A DNA stretch of 64,000 nt from an uncultured Fretibacterium sp. (GCA_947168585.1 CAMVMK010000001.1:1-64000); one strand, 5' to 3'. Shown: positions 41,739 through 51,270, counted from the stretch's first letter. Notes: generated by a model not told the origin, from the letters alone. A program made the numbers and translations.

Positions 41739-43133
41739 TTAGAATGATGATAAAACGCCGTTCATTTTCTGGTCGTTGATTTCAAGATTGTCGATGACGA
41801 GATTTGAAACGTTTTCAAGAATGAAATTTGAATTTTCGGCTTTCTTAATCTTAACGTTTTTGAGCATTACGTCCTGTAAAGGATAGCCCTTAGGAGCGTG
41901 GCACTCAAATAATTTTCCTTTGAGGCTCTCGACAGTAATATCTTCAAAGACGAGGTCTTTATAAACAGTCGGGAAATTTCCGCCGAGTTCGCCCGGGTAA
42001 TTAAGCTGGAACCAAATGAAATTATCGAAGTTTGCGATTTTCATGTTGCGTACTCTTATGTGTTCGCAAGTGCCGCCGCGGTCAAGATTAGCTTTGAACC
42101 TTACTGCGCTTTGTCCGTCTCTGAGGATATTATCTTCAAAGAAAACGTAAGCAATTCCGCCGGACATTTCAGAGCCTAAAGCTATACCGTCTTCACCGCC
42201 CATATCGTTCTTGCGGATTACGACATATTTTGAAGGCAGGCCGACTTTTCTTCCGTCATAGTCGCGTCCGGATTTAACGACAACTGAGTCATCGCCGGTT
42301 CTGAAAATATTTTCTTCGATAATGACATATTTGCAGGACTCTACGTCAACGCCGTCATTGTTTGCGAACATGGAATTAACTTTTAATTTTCTGACTTGAA
42401 CGTGATTAGAGCAGTTAAGGTGATTAATCCAGAACGGAGAATTCATAACGGTGTAATCTTCGAGTAAAACTCTCTCGCAGTAATTAATCTCGATAATGCA
42501 GGGACGCAGATAATGTCCCTCGCCGAAAATTCTTTCTTCGACAGGAGTTCCGGCTGCTCCCCAAAGTCTTAACTGCTGCTGGTCGGGCTTCTCGAGTTTT
42601 TTCCATGAATGAAATACGCTGTCTTTGTTGCCGTCGATTGAGCCTTTGCCTGTTAAAGCTATATCATGCTGTCCGTAAGCGTAAATCATTGGCGAGTAAT
42701 TCATGAGTTCCGTACCTTCCCAACGTGTTTTTACGACAGGGAGATAATCTGAAGGTTCGGGGCTGAATAACAATTTCGCGCCTTCTTCAAGATGTAACTC
42801 AACGCAGCTCTTGAGGACTATCGGACCTTTGCAGAAATAATCGCCTGCAGGGACAACGACTTTTCCGCCGCCTGCTTCATTGGCTTTGTCGATAGCGTCT
42901 TGAATAGCTTTGCGGGCATTATCGCCGGGATTTTCGACCTTAAATTCTTTTGCGGGGATATTCGGACGCTGAACAGCCTGAACGATAGCAGACGCTGCCG
43001 ACCAGTCATTCATTGTTGTACGGCCGGGACGGGGGAACGAAAAATTAAAGTCAGGAACTTCAGACGAGAACGCCGGAGCAAATGTTAAGGAACAAACACA
43101 AAGAGCTAAAATAAAAACAAAACTTTTTCGCAT
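41739..43133 (-). CDS. Secreted family 28 glycoside hydrolase (polygalacturonase-like)
   Basis: 464 aa. Signal peptide MRKSFVFILALCVCSLTFAPAFS, then a right-handed beta-helix. GH28 catalytic region: ANNDGVDVESC and GDDSVVVKSGRD carry the Asp residues, with a later GGEDGIALGSEMSGG. The N-terminal pectate-lyase-like turn KAIQDAIDKANEAGGGKVVVPAGDYFCKG is typical. It probably degrades pectin-like polymers in the periplasm. ATG with AGGAGG upstream. Reads against the flagellar genes within the fliP-fliQ interval, so it looks acquired. Confidence 0.9.
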   Translation of the reverse strand: MRKSFVFILALCVCSLTFAPAFSSEVPDFNFSFPRPGRTTMNDWSAASAIVQAVQRPNIPAKEFKVENPGDNARKAIQDAIDKANEAGGGKVVVPAGDYFCKGPIVLKSCVELHLEEGAKLLFSPEPSDYLPVVKTRWEGTELMNYSPMIYAYGQHDIALTGKGSIDGNKDSVFHSWKKLEKPDQQQLRLWGAAGTPVEERIFGEGHYLRPCIIEINYCERVLLEDYTVMNSPFWINHLNCSNHVQVRKLKVNSMFANNDGVDVESCKYVIIEENIFRTGDDSVVVKSGRDYDGRKVGLPSKYVVIRKNDMGGEDGIALGSEMSGGIAYVFFEDNILRDGQSAVRFKANLDRGGTCEHIRVRNMKIANFDNFIWFQLNYPGELGGNFPTVYKDLVFEDITVESLKGKLFECHAPKGYPLQDVMLKNVKIKKAENSNFILENVSNLVIDNLEINDQKMNGVLSSF

Positions 43134-43238
43134 AAAACTGCCCTCCTAAAAAATTAATTTTTGTTAAAATTAAAATTGTGAATTGCGAAAATTTTATAAA
43201 TAAAAGGAGCAGCGGTCAATTCGTAAATTTACACACGA

Positions 43239-43547
43239 TTAAGCATTCACAGCTTCGGGCAGTGCTGTTATTCTTGATTTTGCTTCCTGCATACGCTCCC
43301 AAACTTCGCGGACTGTTTCAATATTTCCGTCATTAATTGCGTCTTCTAAATCGTTATAAGCAGCATCAAAGTCATGAACATAAAAGCGTATAACAGCTTC
43401 GTCATGTGTAATTAATCCGGCTTGTTCGTCTTCAATGATTTTTGTTACTTCAGCAGCATTAGCCTCAGCTTCTGCAATTTCTTCGGGAGTCCAGTGTTGA
43501 TTTATAAATTCATCGTCAAAGAGCAAAAAACCATTTTTATAAGCCAT
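43239..43547 (-). CDS. Acidic partner of a HigB/Gp49-like toxin, putative antitoxin
   Basis: 102 aa, strongly acidic and helical (for example TPEEIAEAEANAAEVTKII and NIETVREVWERMQEAKSR). No helix-turn-helix or other DNA-binding motif is recognised, unlike HigA. It overlaps the toxin gene by 11 bp and follows it, the higBA order. The antitoxin role is inferred only from that arrangement. No family recognised. Confidence 0.55.
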   Translation of the reverse strand: MAYKNGFLLFDDEFINQHWTPEEIAEAEANAAEVTKIIEDEQAGLITHDEAVIRFYVHDFDAAYNDLEDAINDGNIETVREVWERMQEAKSRITALPEAVNA

Positions 43548-43899
43548 TATTATTCATCTCCTTAAATTCTTTTAATTCACGTTTCGCTTTTTCGATTTCA
43601 CTGTGTGGCGTTTTTTTTGTTTTTTTAACGAAACTATGCAGCAAAACAAAAGAATCATCAAGCAGCGCGGCAAAAAAAATTCTATCTTTGTTCGGCCTTA
43701 ATTCCCCAAGTTCGCCCTCGATATGTTTCATGTAATTTTCATTCGCTGAAGTTCCCAAATCGCGAAGAATTAATAAATATTCGATAATTTTATTATATTT
43801 GATGCGGCTGTCTTTATCGTTTTTGCTTTCTAATTCTTCGATGTAATCTTTTACAGGCTTATTGCCTTTTTTGTCTTGATAAAAAATAATTTCATGCAA
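43537..43899 (-). CDS. RelE/HigB-type toxin (phage Gp49-like family)
   Basis: 120 aa. The family opening is HEIIFYQDKKGNKPVKDYIEEL, followed by the middle phrase MKHIEGELGELRPNKDRIFFAAL and the C-terminal VLLHSFVKKTKKTPHSEIEKAKRELKE. It contains the expected basic/Thr-Pro region (KKTKKTP). Members are ribosome-dependent mRNA interferases. RBS GGAGGGCG upstream of the ATG. It lies in the block separating fliP and fliQ. Confidence 0.88.
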   Translation of the reverse strand: MHEIIFYQDKKGNKPVKDYIEELESKNDKDSRIKYNKIIEYLLILRDLGTSANENYMKHIEGELGELRPNKDRIFFAALLDDSFVLLHSFVKKTKKTPHSEIEKAKRELKEFKEMNNNGL

Positions 43900-43989
43900 A
43901 TTATTCGCCCTCCTTATTTTGGAATTTTAGCATAACTTCACGTTATATAATTAAAACAAAATTTTGTGAAAGGATTTATAAAATTAAAA

Positions 43990-44376
43990 ATGAAAATTGC
44001 AGTTACATTCGACAAAGAAAACGGTAATATCTTTCAGCATTTCGGACATACAGAAAATTTTAAGTTCTATGACATCGAGGGCAGCGAAATAAAATCTTCT
44101 GAAGTCATTAATACTAATGGTCAGGGACACGGAGCCTTAGGAGGCTTCTTAAAAGACAACGGCGCGGAAGTTTTAATTTGCGGCGGTATAGGTTCGGGAG
44201 CTCAGAACGCTTTAACCGGAGCGGGAATAAAATTTTTCGCAGGAGTTACCGGCAGTGCTGACGAGGCTGTGAAAAATTATTTAGCAGGAAAACTCGAATT
44301 TAACCCCGATCCTCATTGCGATCATCATGGCCACGAACATCACGGCCATAACTGCGGGCATCACAGCTGTAATTAA
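43990..44376 (+). CDS. Dinitrogenase iron-molybdenum cofactor-binding-like protein (NifX/NafY superfamily)
   Basis: 128 aa. MKIAVTFDKENGNIFQHFGHTENFKFYDIEG opens a small alpha/beta domain of the NifX/NifB-C superfamily, followed by NGAEVLICGGIGSGAQNAL. The last about 17 residues are His-rich (HHGHEHHGHNCGHH), suggesting metal binding. In non-diazotrophic anaerobes such proteins are thought to handle Fe-S or molybdenum clusters; no nif gene is present here. ATG 43990 is preferred over GTG 43966, which overlaps the purine stretch. It lies just upstream of fliQ. Confidence 0.85.
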   Translation: MKIAVTFDKENGNIFQHFGHTENFKFYDIEGSEIKSSEVINTNGQGHGALGGFLKDNGAEVLICGGIGSGAQNALTGAGIKFFAGVTGSADEAVKNYLAGKLEFNPDPHCDHHGHEHHGHNCGHHSCN

Positions 44377-44399
44377 AAATTTTTTAGGAGAAAATAAAA

Positions 44400-44675
44400 A
44401 TGCCTGTTACTAATTTAAGTTTAATTGATATTTTAACCGCAGCAATTTGGACAATGATTTCTGTAACTCTGCCGATTTTATTAACGGCTATGATAATCGG
44501 ACTTTTAATCGGAATTTTACAGACAGCTACGTCTATTCAGGAACAGACTTTAATTTTTATTCCCAAAATTTTAGCTGTGTGTTTCTGCATAGTTTTATTA
44601 TCGCCGTGGATAGGGCAGAGAATGTTAGTAATGACGCGTGAAATTTTAGGACAGTTAGAAAGGTTTATTCAATGA
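44400..44675 (+). CDS. fliQ: Flagellar export apparatus protein FliQ
   Basis: 91 aa with two transmembrane helices (about 17-40 and 52-75). The sequence TLPILLTAMIIGLLIGILQTATSIQEQTLIFIPKI is the FliQ signature. RBS AGGAG. Its TGA stop overlaps the ATG of a HicB-like gene. fliR and flhB, which usually follow, are missing and are replaced by a toxin-antitoxin pair and feoAB. Confidence 0.95.
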   Translation: MPVTNLSLIDILTAAIWTMISVTLPILLTAMIIGLLIGILQTATSIQEQTLIFIPKILAVCFCIVLLSPWIGQRMLVMTREILGQLERFIQ

Positions 44676-44863
44676 CTTACGCTGCTTTAATTTATAAAGA
44701 AGAAAATTTATACGTTGCTGAATGTCCCGAAGTCGGCTCTATAAGTCAAGGCGAAACAATAGAGCAGGCTTTAGAAAATCTAAAAGAAGCCACGCAGCTA
44801 TACATGGAAGAAACTGAATACTCGCCTCGCGGGCGCTTTTTGTTGACGACTTTCGATGCCTGA
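44672..44863 (+). CDS. hicB: HicB-family antitoxin (short form)
   Basis: 63 aa. YAALIYKEENLYVAECPEVGSISQGETIEQALENLKEATQLYME is the canonical HicB core; the C-terminal DNA-binding domain is absent. Start overlaps the fliQ stop (ATGA). It overlaps the downstream hicA by 8 bp. Confidence 0.9.
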   Translation: MTYAALIYKEENLYVAECPEVGSISQGETIEQALENLKEATQLYMEETEYSPRGRFLLTTFDA

Positions 44864-45077
44864 GTTACGCGGATTTTCAGGGCTGAACGTTGTAAAAATT
44901 CTTCAGCGTATGGGATTTTCATGGACACGAACAAAGGGCAGTCATGCAGTAATGCGAAATGGTTCGCAAGTATGTATTGTGCCATTGCATGATGAACTTG
45001 CTGTAGGAACATTGCGTGGAGTTCTGCGGCAAAGTAATATTTCTGTTGAAGAATTTTTGAAAGAATCAGGAAAATAA
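44856..45077 (+). CDS. hicA: HicA toxin
   Basis: 73 aa dsRBD-like mRNA interferase. GLNVVKILQRMGFSWTRTKGSHAVMRNGSQVCIVPLHDELAVGTLRGVLRQSNIS contains the catalytic GSH (about residue 27-29) and VPLH. Intact, in contrast to the hicA pseudogene at 36023. It forms a hicB-hicA pair locked to fliQ by overlaps. Confidence 0.92.
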   Translation: MPELRGFSGLNVVKILQRMGFSWTRTKGSHAVMRNGSQVCIVPLHDELAVGTLRGVLRQSNISVEEFLKESGK

Positions 45078-45160
45078 AAATTAGAAAGATTAGGGATGAG
45101 AAGTTTTTTACTTCCTGATTCCTACTTGTTTTATAGAAAGGTTTGTAAATTAAAATAAAA

Positions 45161-47530
45161 ATGAATCTCAAAGAACTTGAAATCGATCAAAGCGCAACAA
45201 TTTTATCTGTCGGCGGCGAGGGAAGTTTACGTCAGCATTTACTCGATATGGGAATAATTCCCGGTGCTGAAGTCAAAATGATAAAACTTGCTCCGCTGGG
45301 CGACCCTTTAGAAATTAGAATACATGACTACGAATTAACTTTAAGGCTTGATGATGCTGAACGTATTGAAATTAAACCTCTCGAAAAAAACGAGACCCTG
45401 CCGGTTGGACAGACGGGCGAAAAAAATTTTTCAGCTTCTAAAACTTTTTCAAGAACTGAACACCCCGGACTCGGTGAGGAAGGCAAATATCACATTAAAG
45501 GCGAAAGCAAGCCTTTACCTGACGGAACTATTTTAACTTTCGCGCTCGTAGGCAATCAAAATTCAGGAAAAACAACTTTATTTAATCAGCTTACGGGAGC
45601 AAAGCAGCGCATAGGAAATTTTCCCGGCGTTACAGTAAGCCGTAAAGACGGAATGATTAAAGCCCACCCCGATACTTTAGTAACGGACTTGCCCGGAATT
45701 TATTCAATGTCTCCTTACAGCGGCGAAGAATTAATCTCGCGTCATTTCGTCTTGGACGAAAAACCTAAGGCAATTATTAATATCATTGACGCTACTAATA
45801 TAGAACGGAATTTATATTTGACCGTACAGCTTTTAGAGATGCAAATTCCTATGGTCGTGGCTGTAAACATGATGGACGAACTCAGCGGCAACGGCGGAAC
45901 GATTGATATTAACAAAATGGAATCTCTTTTGGGAGTTCCTGTAATTCCTATTTCGGCTCTAAAAAATGAAGGTGTTGACGAACTTGTCAGACACGCCGTA
46001 CATATCGCTAAATATCAAGAAAAGCCGGCGCGTTACGATTTTTGCGATGAAAATGATCACAACGGAGCTGTTCATAGAGCCCTGCACGCAATTTCGCATT
46101 TAATTAAAGACCATGCCGAGCGCGCTGAAATTCCTTTGAGATTTGCCGCAAGCAAAGTCATCGAAAATGATCCGTTAGTTCTCAAACAGCTAAAACTTGA
46201 GCAAAATGAAAAAGAAATGCTCGAACACATAATAATTCAAATGGAAAATGAACGCGGCCTTGACCGTAATGCAGCTATAGCCGATATGAGATTTGAATTT
46301 ATTAAAAAAGTCTGTTCGCAGTCCGTCAAAAAGCCCAAAGAAAGCAAAGAACATTTAAGAAGCCAATGGCTCGACACAATTTTAACGGGTAAATATTCAG
46401 CTCTTCCGATTTTTATAGCGGTAATGTTTGCGATTTTCTATTTGACGTTCAACGTTATCGGCGCATATTTTCAGGAAGTTTTAGAAGGCTATATTGAAAC
46501 TTTCACGGAGGCGGCTGACGCTTTCATGGTCTCAATGAATGTCAACAGCGTTCTTCACGGTTTAATAATCGATGGAATTTTTGCCGGTATCGGAAGCGTT
46601 TTAAGTTTCCTGCCTATAATAATAACTTTGTTTTTCTTTTTATCTATCCTCGAAGATTCTGGTTATTCGGCGCGTGTTGCTTTCTTCATGGATAAATTAC
46701 TGCGAAAAATCGGGCTTTCAGGGCGCAGTATTGTCCCGATGTTAATAGGCTTCGGGTGTACTGTTCCGGCTGTAATGTCTACAAGAACTCTTCCAAGTGA
46801 AAGAGACAGACGAATGACAATTTTGTTAACTCCGTTCATGAGCTGTACTGCTAAATTGCCGATTTATGCTTTTTTTGTAAATGCTTTTTTCCCGAAGCAT
46901 GGCGGATTAATTATTACGGGTCTTTATGTTTTAGGAATTATCGCAGGAATTTTAGTTGCTTTGCTTTACAAAGAAACTTTATTCAAGGGCGAGCCTGTTC
47001 CGTTCGTAATGGAACTTCCGAATTACAGAATGCCCGGAGCAAAAAATGTTTTGTGGCTTTTATGGGAGAAAGCAAAAGATTTTCTTCAGCGTGCTTTTTC
47101 AGTAATTTTTATAGCTACGATAGTTGTTTGGTTTTTACAAAGTTTTGATTTTCATTTAAGTTTGACTTCAAATCCTAATGAAAGTATTTTAGCAGGACTT
47201 GCAGGGCTTATCGCGCCTATATTTAATCCTTTAGGGCTTGGAGACTGGAGAATATGCACGTCATTAATCAGCGGCTTCATGGCGAAAGAAAGCGTAGTTT
47301 CAACTCTTGAAGTTTTATTCGGAGCAAACGTCAGCGCGGTTATTTCGCCCGTTTCAGCGGCTTCGCTCTTAGTTTTCAGTTTATTATATACTCCGTGCGT
47401 AGCGGCTGTAGCTTCTATAAAACGCGAATTAGGAGGCAGGTGGGCATTAGGCGTTGTAATATGGCAGTGTGCGGTCGCGTGGATTTTTGCATTGCTTACG
47501 AAAATTTTAGCTGCTTATTTTTTAGCATAA
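45161..47530 (+). CDS. feoB: Fused FeoA-FeoB ferrous iron transporter
   Basis: 789 aa. Residues 1-75 form a FeoA SH3-like domain (LSVGGEGSLRQHLLDMGIIPGAEVKMI). A linker leads to the FeoB G domain: G1 GNQNSGKTTLFN from G131, G2 around FPGVTVSRKDG, G3 DLPGIYS and G4 NMMDE. A GDI helical region follows, then the membrane channel with two Gate domains, including FGCTVPAVMSTRTLPSERDRR and MSCTAKLPIYA. Fe(II) uptake under anoxia. Natural FeoA-FeoB fusions are known. RBS GAAAGG is distant (about 17 bp). Confidence 0.95.
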   Translation: MNLKELEIDQSATILSVGGEGSLRQHLLDMGIIPGAEVKMIKLAPLGDPLEIRIHDYELTLRLDDAERIEIKPLEKNETLPVGQTGEKNFSASKTFSRTEHPGLGEEGKYHIKGESKPLPDGTILTFALVGNQNSGKTTLFNQLTGAKQRIGNFPGVTVSRKDGMIKAHPDTLVTDLPGIYSMSPYSGEELISRHFVLDEKPKAIINIIDATNIERNLYLTVQLLEMQIPMVVAVNMMDELSGNGGTIDINKMESLLGVPVIPISALKNEGVDELVRHAVHIAKYQEKPARYDFCDENDHNGAVHRALHAISHLIKDHAERAEIPLRFAASKVIENDPLVLKQLKLEQNEKEMLEHIIIQMENERGLDRNAAIADMRFEFIKKVCSQSVKKPKESKEHLRSQWLDTILTGKYSALPIFIAVMFAIFYLTFNVIGAYFQEVLEGYIETFTEAADAFMVSMNVNSVLHGLIIDGIFAGIGSVLSFLPIIITLFFFLSILEDSGYSARVAFFMDKLLRKIGLSGRSIVPMLIGFGCTVPAVMSTRTLPSERDRRMTILLTPFMSCTAKLPIYAFFVNAFFPKHGGLIITGLYVLGIIAGILVALLYKETLFKGEPVPFVMELPNYRMPGAKNVLWLLWEKAKDFLQRAFSVIFIATIVVWFLQSFDFHLSLTSNPNESILAGLAGLIAPIFNPLGLGDWRICTSLISGFMAKESVVSTLEVLFGANVSAVISPVSAASLLVFSLLYTPCVAAVASIKRELGGRWALGVVIWQCAVAWIFALLTKILAAYFLA

Positions 47531-47543
47531 AGGAAAATTTTTA

Positions 47544-47933
47544 ATGAAATCTCTTAAGCAACTTTTTTTATACGGTGTTTTCGGAGTTTTAACGACACTG
47601 ATTAACATTTTTCTTTATTGGCTGTGTTCGCGTGTCTTTAATTTAGCTGTCGTTCCGTCAACAATAACAGCGTGGTTCTTGGCCGTTTTGTTTGCTTATT
47701 ACACTAACGGGAAATATGTTTTCGAGAGCGAGCCTGAAAAATTTAGAGCAAGATTTCACGAAGCTGTGAATTTTTTTGCGTGCAGAATTGCAACAGGAAT
47801 TTTTGATGTTGTTATTATGTATGTTTTTGCGGATTTAATCGGCTTCGATGATGTTTGGGTAAAAGTTGCTTCAAATATTATCGTAGTTATTTTGAATTAC
47901 GTTGCAAGTAAAATTTTTGTATTTAAGAAATAA
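47544..47933 (+). CDS. GtrA family membrane protein
   Basis: 129 aa with four predicted transmembrane helices (about 8-28, 35-55, 70-92, 100-120). The openings FLYGVFGVLTTLINIFLYWLC and AYYTNGKYVF are typical of GtrA, which helps move or supply polyprenyl-linked sugars for surface polysaccharides. Starts 14 bp after feoAB, with AAAGGAAAA upstream. No glycosyltransferase is directly adjacent. Confidence 0.85.
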   Translation: MKSLKQLFLYGVFGVLTTLINIFLYWLCSRVFNLAVVPSTITAWFLAVLFAYYTNGKYVFESEPEKFRARFHEAVNFFACRIATGIFDVVIMYVFADLIGFDDVWVKVASNIIVVILNYVASKIFVFKK

Positions 47934-47934
47934 A

Positions 47935-47966
47935 TTCCTAATCCCTCATTCCTAATTCCTAATTAA
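47935..47966. repeat. Heptamer-type repeat between gtrA and ade
   Basis: ATTCCTAATCCCTCATTCCT followed by AATTCCTAATTA; AT-richer variant of the array family. Confidence 0.7.
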
Positions 47967-47984
47967 TGAAAAGGAGTTTTATTA

Positions 47985-49703
47985 ATGAATAAATTAGCAG
48001 CAGCAGCACGCGGAGATTTTCCGGCCGATTTAGTTATAAAAAATGCCCGTGTCGCCAATGTTTTTACACTCGAATATGAACTTGCTGACGTTGCCGTATA
48101 CAGCGGAAAAATTGTCGGCATCGGAAAAGATTATAACGGCCTCGTGAATTTTGACGCTCATGGAAAAGTTTTAATTCCCGGCATGATTGACGGCCACGCC
48201 CATATTGAAAGCACTATGATGACACCTCCGGCTTTTGCTTATGCTGTAGCTTTGCACGGCACGAGTACGGTAATGGCTGACCCTCACGAAATTTCAAACG
48301 CTCTGGGAATGGCCGGACTTGATTATATGTTCACGGCTTCGCGCGGACTTCCTATTGATATTTTTTACGGTGCTCCGTCCTGCGTTCCTGCTTCTGATTT
48401 TGAAACTCCTTATGAAGAATTAGACATGAACGCAATTAAATCAATGTTCGACAAAAAATTAACTCAACATTTAGGCGAAATGATGAATTTTCCTGCCGTT
48501 ATAGCCGGAGACCCCGAAACTTGGGGAAAAATTTTAGCCGCCGGTGATGTTCCTTTGACAGGCCACGCTCCCGGAGTTACAGGGAAAAATCTCAACGCTT
48601 ATCTTGTTTCCGGAGTAAATTCTGATCATGAATGTGTAGACATTGACGAAGCAAAAGAAAAATTAAAGCGCGGTATGTGGATTCAAATCCGTGAGGGAGC
48701 TTCTTTCCCTAATCTTAAAACTTTACTGCCTTTAATTCACGAAAATATTTTGAACGCCGCCCGCTGCATGGTCGTCAGCGATGATTTAACGGCCCGATAT
48801 ATTTTTGAGCGCGGACATATGGACGAAAAAATGCGCATTATGATTAAAGACGGCTTAAATCCTTTTGCGGCTCTCAGAATGGTAACGTTAAGCCCTGCTG
48901 AATATTTCAGGCTTTATGACAGAGGCTCAATAGCTCCGGGAAAAATTGCGGACTTTTCACTCTTAGATTCCGAAGTCATGAACGATAATTTTAGAATTGA
49001 ATACGTCTGGAAAAACGGCCGTCAAATCGTTCGGGGAAATGAAGTTTATCACGCTTCAGATTATAAATATTTAGCTCCGGCAATTAAAGTTCACGTGAAA
49101 AAAATTCCGTCCGAAGAGCAAATTAAAATCAAAGCTGAAAACTCGAATTTAATTAACGTCATCGGCGTTACAGAAGGCAGCATTATAACTAAAACTTTGC
49201 AGTTAAAGCCGAAAATCGAAAATAATTTTGTTGTTCAAGATATTGAAAACGATGTTGCTAAAATTGTAGTTCTTGAAAGACACCGCGATACGGGGAAATT
49301 CGGCGTAGGTTTCGTGAAAGGTTTAGGCTTGACACGCGGTGCAATAGGCTCATCAGTTGCCCATGACGCTCATAATTTTGTTGTTGCCGGTGCAGATGAT
49401 AAATCTATAATAACGGCTTTGAAAGCTCTCGCAGATCTTCGCGGCGGTCTTGTCGTTGCTGACGGAGAAGAAATTAAATCATCTTTTGCTCTTCCTGTCG
49501 GCGGATTAATGAGTTATCTTGAGCCTGAAAAAATCGCTGAAGAACTTGCAAAAATGGAAAACTCAGCGGGCGGGTTAGGCGTAAAAATTTCTCATCCGTT
49601 CATGGTGATGTCATTTTTATGCTTGAGTGTAATTCCCGAACTCAGAATAACGGATCAAGGCTATTGCGATATTACTAAAGGCCGGATGAATATTTTTGCA
49701 TGA
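47985..49703 (+). CDS. ade: Adenine deaminase
   Basis: 572 aa amidohydrolase converting adenine to hypoxanthine. Metal site DGHAHIESTMM; DPHEISN; GHAPG; SDHECVDIDEAKEKLKRGMWIQIREGA; and SDDLTARY all fit Ade. The C-terminal about 170 residues form the Ade-specific domain (VVLERHRDTGKFGVGFVKGLGL). ATG with AAAGGAG upstream. Purine salvage. Confidence 0.95.
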   Translation: MNKLAAAARGDFPADLVIKNARVANVFTLEYELADVAVYSGKIVGIGKDYNGLVNFDAHGKVLIPGMIDGHAHIESTMMTPPAFAYAVALHGTSTVMADPHEISNALGMAGLDYMFTASRGLPIDIFYGAPSCVPASDFETPYEELDMNAIKSMFDKKLTQHLGEMMNFPAVIAGDPETWGKILAAGDVPLTGHAPGVTGKNLNAYLVSGVNSDHECVDIDEAKEKLKRGMWIQIREGASFPNLKTLLPLIHENILNAARCMVVSDDLTARYIFERGHMDEKMRIMIKDGLNPFAALRMVTLSPAEYFRLYDRGSIAPGKIADFSLLDSEVMNDNFRIEYVWKNGRQIVRGNEVYHASDYKYLAPAIKVHVKKIPSEEQIKIKAENSNLINVIGVTEGSIITKTLQLKPKIENNFVVQDIENDVAKIVVLERHRDTGKFGVGFVKGLGLTRGAIGSSVAHDAHNFVVAGADDKSIITALKALADLRGGLVVADGEEIKSSFALPVGGLMSYLEPEKIAEELAKMENSAGGLGVKISHPFMVMSFLCLSVIPELRITDQGYCDITKGRMNIFA

Positions 49704-49764
49704 AAAATATAGCTGTTAAAATATATCTTGATTTTTTAAGAATTTTTTAAGGAGGAATTTTTTT

Positions 49765-51267
49765 ATGCCTGATATTAATAATGACGAAAATGAAATAGTC
49801 AGACAGCGTAAAGATAAATTATTGCGTCTTCGCAGCGAAGAAAATTACGACCCGTATGTAAATGAAACTTGGGACAGAGAAATAACTCTTGAAGAAATCA
49901 GAACTAAATTCGATTATTTAGAGCCTGAACAGGAAGCTAAAGACAGCGTTATAAAAACAGCCGGACGAATTATGACAATAAGACGGCAGGGCAAAGCAAC
50001 TTTCGCTGATTTAGCGGATGAAACTTCAAGAATTCAGCTTTATTTTCAATTAAATTCTGTCGGTGAAAAAGAATACGATTTTCTTAAAAAATGGGTCGAC
50101 ACAGGCGACTGGATCGGCATTGTCGGCTATCCCTGCAGAACACGGCGCGGAGAGCTTACGATTTTAATCACTGAATATAAACTTTTGAGCAAAGCTATCC
50201 GCCCGCTTCCTGAAAAATGGCACGGCCTCACTGATACTGAAACACGTTACCGTCAGCGTTATTTGGATTTAATTGCTAATCCCGATGTTAGGGAAGTTTT
50301 TAGAAAACGCTCGAAAATTATTTCATCTTTCCGTCAAACTCTCGAAGCTCATGGAACTCTTGAAGTCGAGACCCCTATTTTATCCGCATTAGCAGGCGGA
50401 GCAAACGCAAGACCTTTTAAGACTTTCCATAACGCTTTAAGCATAGAAATGTATATGAGAATAGCCGTTGAATTATATTTGAAGCGTCTTGTTGTGGGCA
50501 TGATGGGAAGAGTTTATGAAATCGGACGGAATTTCCGCAACGAAGGCATTGACACAATGCACAATCCGGAATTTACAATGATGGAAGTTTATTGGCCTTA
50601 CTGCAATTATGTCGACATGATGAACTTGGCCGAAGAATTAATCAGAAATGCCGCCAAAGCTATCGGAACTCTTGAAATAGAATGGAACGGAATTAAATTA
50701 GATTTATCTAAACCGTTCAATAAAATTACAATGCTCGAAGCTGTGAAAGAATACGCCGGTGTAGATTTTGACGAAATTAAATCCGATGAACAGGCCCGCG
50801 AAATCGCAAAATCTAAAGGTCTCGGAGGCGAATTAAAAGGGAATGAAAGCAAGTTCGCCGTGTTAAATTTGCTTTTCGAGACATTCGGCGAGGAAAAATT
50901 AATTGAACCTACGTTCTTAATCGGACACCCTACGGAAATTTCTCCGCTCTCGAAACGAGATCCAGAAAATCCTGATTATACTCATAGATTTGAGTTATTT
51001 ATGTTCGGCAAAGAAGTTGCTAACGCTTTCAGCGAGTTGAACGACCCGATTGACCAGCGTGAAAGATTTGAAGACCAAGCACGCAAAAAAGCCGCCGGTG
51101 ATGATGAAGCTCACGTTTTCGATGAAGATTTTATCAACGCTATTGAAGCAGGTCTGCCCCCGACAGGCGGAATGGGTATCGGAATGGACAGAATAGTAAT
51201 GTTCTTGACGGGAGCGCGCTCGATTAGAGATGTTATTTTGTTCCCGACTATGAGACCGATGAAATAA
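49765..51267 (+). CDS. lysS: Lysyl-tRNA synthetase, class II
   Basis: 500 aa. N-terminal OB-fold anticodon domain (about 62-150), then the class II core. Motif 2 is VYEIGRNFRNEGIDTMHNPEFTMMEVYW, and motif 3 is GLPPTGGMGIGMDRIVMFLTG. TRYRQRYLDL is the usual LysS phrase. AAGGAGG precedes the ATG. Cytoplasmic. Confidence 0.97.
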   Translation: MPDINNDENEIVRQRKDKLLRLRSEENYDPYVNETWDREITLEEIRTKFDYLEPEQEAKDSVIKTAGRIMTIRRQGKATFADLADETSRIQLYFQLNSVGEKEYDFLKKWVDTGDWIGIVGYPCRTRRGELTILITEYKLLSKAIRPLPEKWHGLTDTETRYRQRYLDLIANPDVREVFRKRSKIISSFRQTLEAHGTLEVETPILSALAGGANARPFKTFHNALSIEMYMRIAVELYLKRLVVGMMGRVYEIGRNFRNEGIDTMHNPEFTMMEVYWPYCNYVDMMNLAEELIRNAAKAIGTLEIEWNGIKLDLSKPFNKITMLEAVKEYAGVDFDEIKSDEQAREIAKSKGLGGELKGNESKFAVLNLLFETFGEEKLIEPTFLIGHPTEISPLSKRDPENPDYTHRFELFMFGKEVANAFSELNDPIDQRERFEDQARKKAAGDDEAHVFDEDFINAIEAGLPPTGGMGIGMDRIVMFLTGARSIRDVILFPTMRPMK

Positions 51268-51270
51268 ATA

